The notes under the pieces are model-generated. The model saw only the letters and a list, made by a program, of their open reading frames with translations, was not told the origin of the DNA and ran no database searches. A stretch of 64,000 nucleotides of DNA, from contig NZ_JAGGNV010000007.1 in NCBI RefSeq assembly GCF_018614955.1, forward strand, positions 102,301-166,300, written 5' to 3'. Below, in pieces: positions 63,886-64,000 of the stretch (positions are counted from its first letter, which is position 1; every line of letters begins with the position of its first letter). Made by a program: the position numbers and the translations under genes. Origin of the DNA: Variovorax paradoxus. Its GTDB lineage: Bacteria; Pseudomonadota; Gammaproteobacteria; Burkholderiales; Burkholderiaceae_C.

Positions 63886-64000
63886 ATGAGCAGCAACGCC
63901 GACTTCGCGCTCGCCGTGGAAGACCTCAGCGTCTCCTTCGACGGCTTCAAGGCCATCGACGACCTCACGCTCTACATCGACCGCAACGAGCTGCGCGTGA
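63886..64000 (+). CDS. urtD: Urea-type ABC transporter ATPase UrtD, N-terminus only
   Basis: The first 38 codons before the window ends: MSSNADFALAVEDLSVSFDG, then FKAIDDLTLYIDRNELRV. This is the start of an ABC ATPase of the LivG/UrtD kind (A-loop region and first strand); the Walker A lies outside the window. Its position 9 bp after urtC and the order urtABCD support the call. UrtE is expected downstream. Confidence 0.88.
   Translation, partial: MSSNADFALAVEDLSVSFDGFKAIDDLTLYIDRNELRV

Overview
This is a continuous, gene-dense stretch of a high-GC (roughly two-thirds GC) betaproteobacterial chromosome. Gene content and order (rimP-nusA-infB-rbfA-truB-typA, cyoABCD with SURF1 and a RegBA pair, yejABEF beside fabI, urtABCD beside a transporter-kinase fusion) fit the Comamonadaceae, with Variovorax as a reasonable guess. 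That placement is inference from content; no search was run. I found no tRNA or rRNA gene, CRISPR array, insertion sequence or prophage, and no gene-free stretch longer than about 300 bases.

Layout. 1-5267: SPFH/NfeD membrane pair, a PLP amino-acid decarboxylase, a secreted fasciclin protein and a secreted ATP-dependent DNA ligase. 5350-12897: fabI, divergent from the yejABEF peptide importer, then an MFS exporter. 12926-21274: the translation/transcription operon rimP-nusA-infB-rbfA-truB-typA, preceded by a promoter and a terminator-like hairpin. 21240-26885: an EamA permease, small envelope proteins, an ECF sigma/anti-sigma pair, a WcaF-like acetyltransferase, smpB, ratA, rnfH and a DUF4124 protein. 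27035-30210: guaB and guaA, separated by a palindromic repeat. 30211-31440: a lower-GC patch with an orphan ORF and a 5'-truncated DUF3422 gene.

31545-37367 looks like a self-contained cyclic-di-GMP unit: a four-PAS diguanylate cyclase, a PilB/GspE-type ATPase with an N-terminal MshEN c-di-GMP-binding signature, and a convergent EAL phosphodiesterase. 37446-44173 is a minus-strand operon for a bo3-type quinol oxidase (cyoABCD), SURF1 and the redox two-component pair RegB/RegA. 44345-55807 is accessory: an MHS transporter, thpR, a LysR regulator with two SDR enzymes, twin small periplasmic proteins, an alpha/beta-hydrolase-LuxR fusion, a TetR regulator with a perfect operator controlling two tandem paralogous dehydrogenase-like genes, a DUF72 protein and a lipoprotein.

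55960-64000 holds the most unusual system: a 1127-residue protein joining an NCS1-type permease, an eight-cysteine segment, a histidine kinase and a receiver. It overlaps a NarL/LuxR-type response regulator and is divergent from a urea-type ABC importer (urtABC and the start of urtD). A palindrome between the two units is a candidate target for the regulator. The parsimonious reading is a transporter-derived sensor controlling uptake of a nitrogenous solute.
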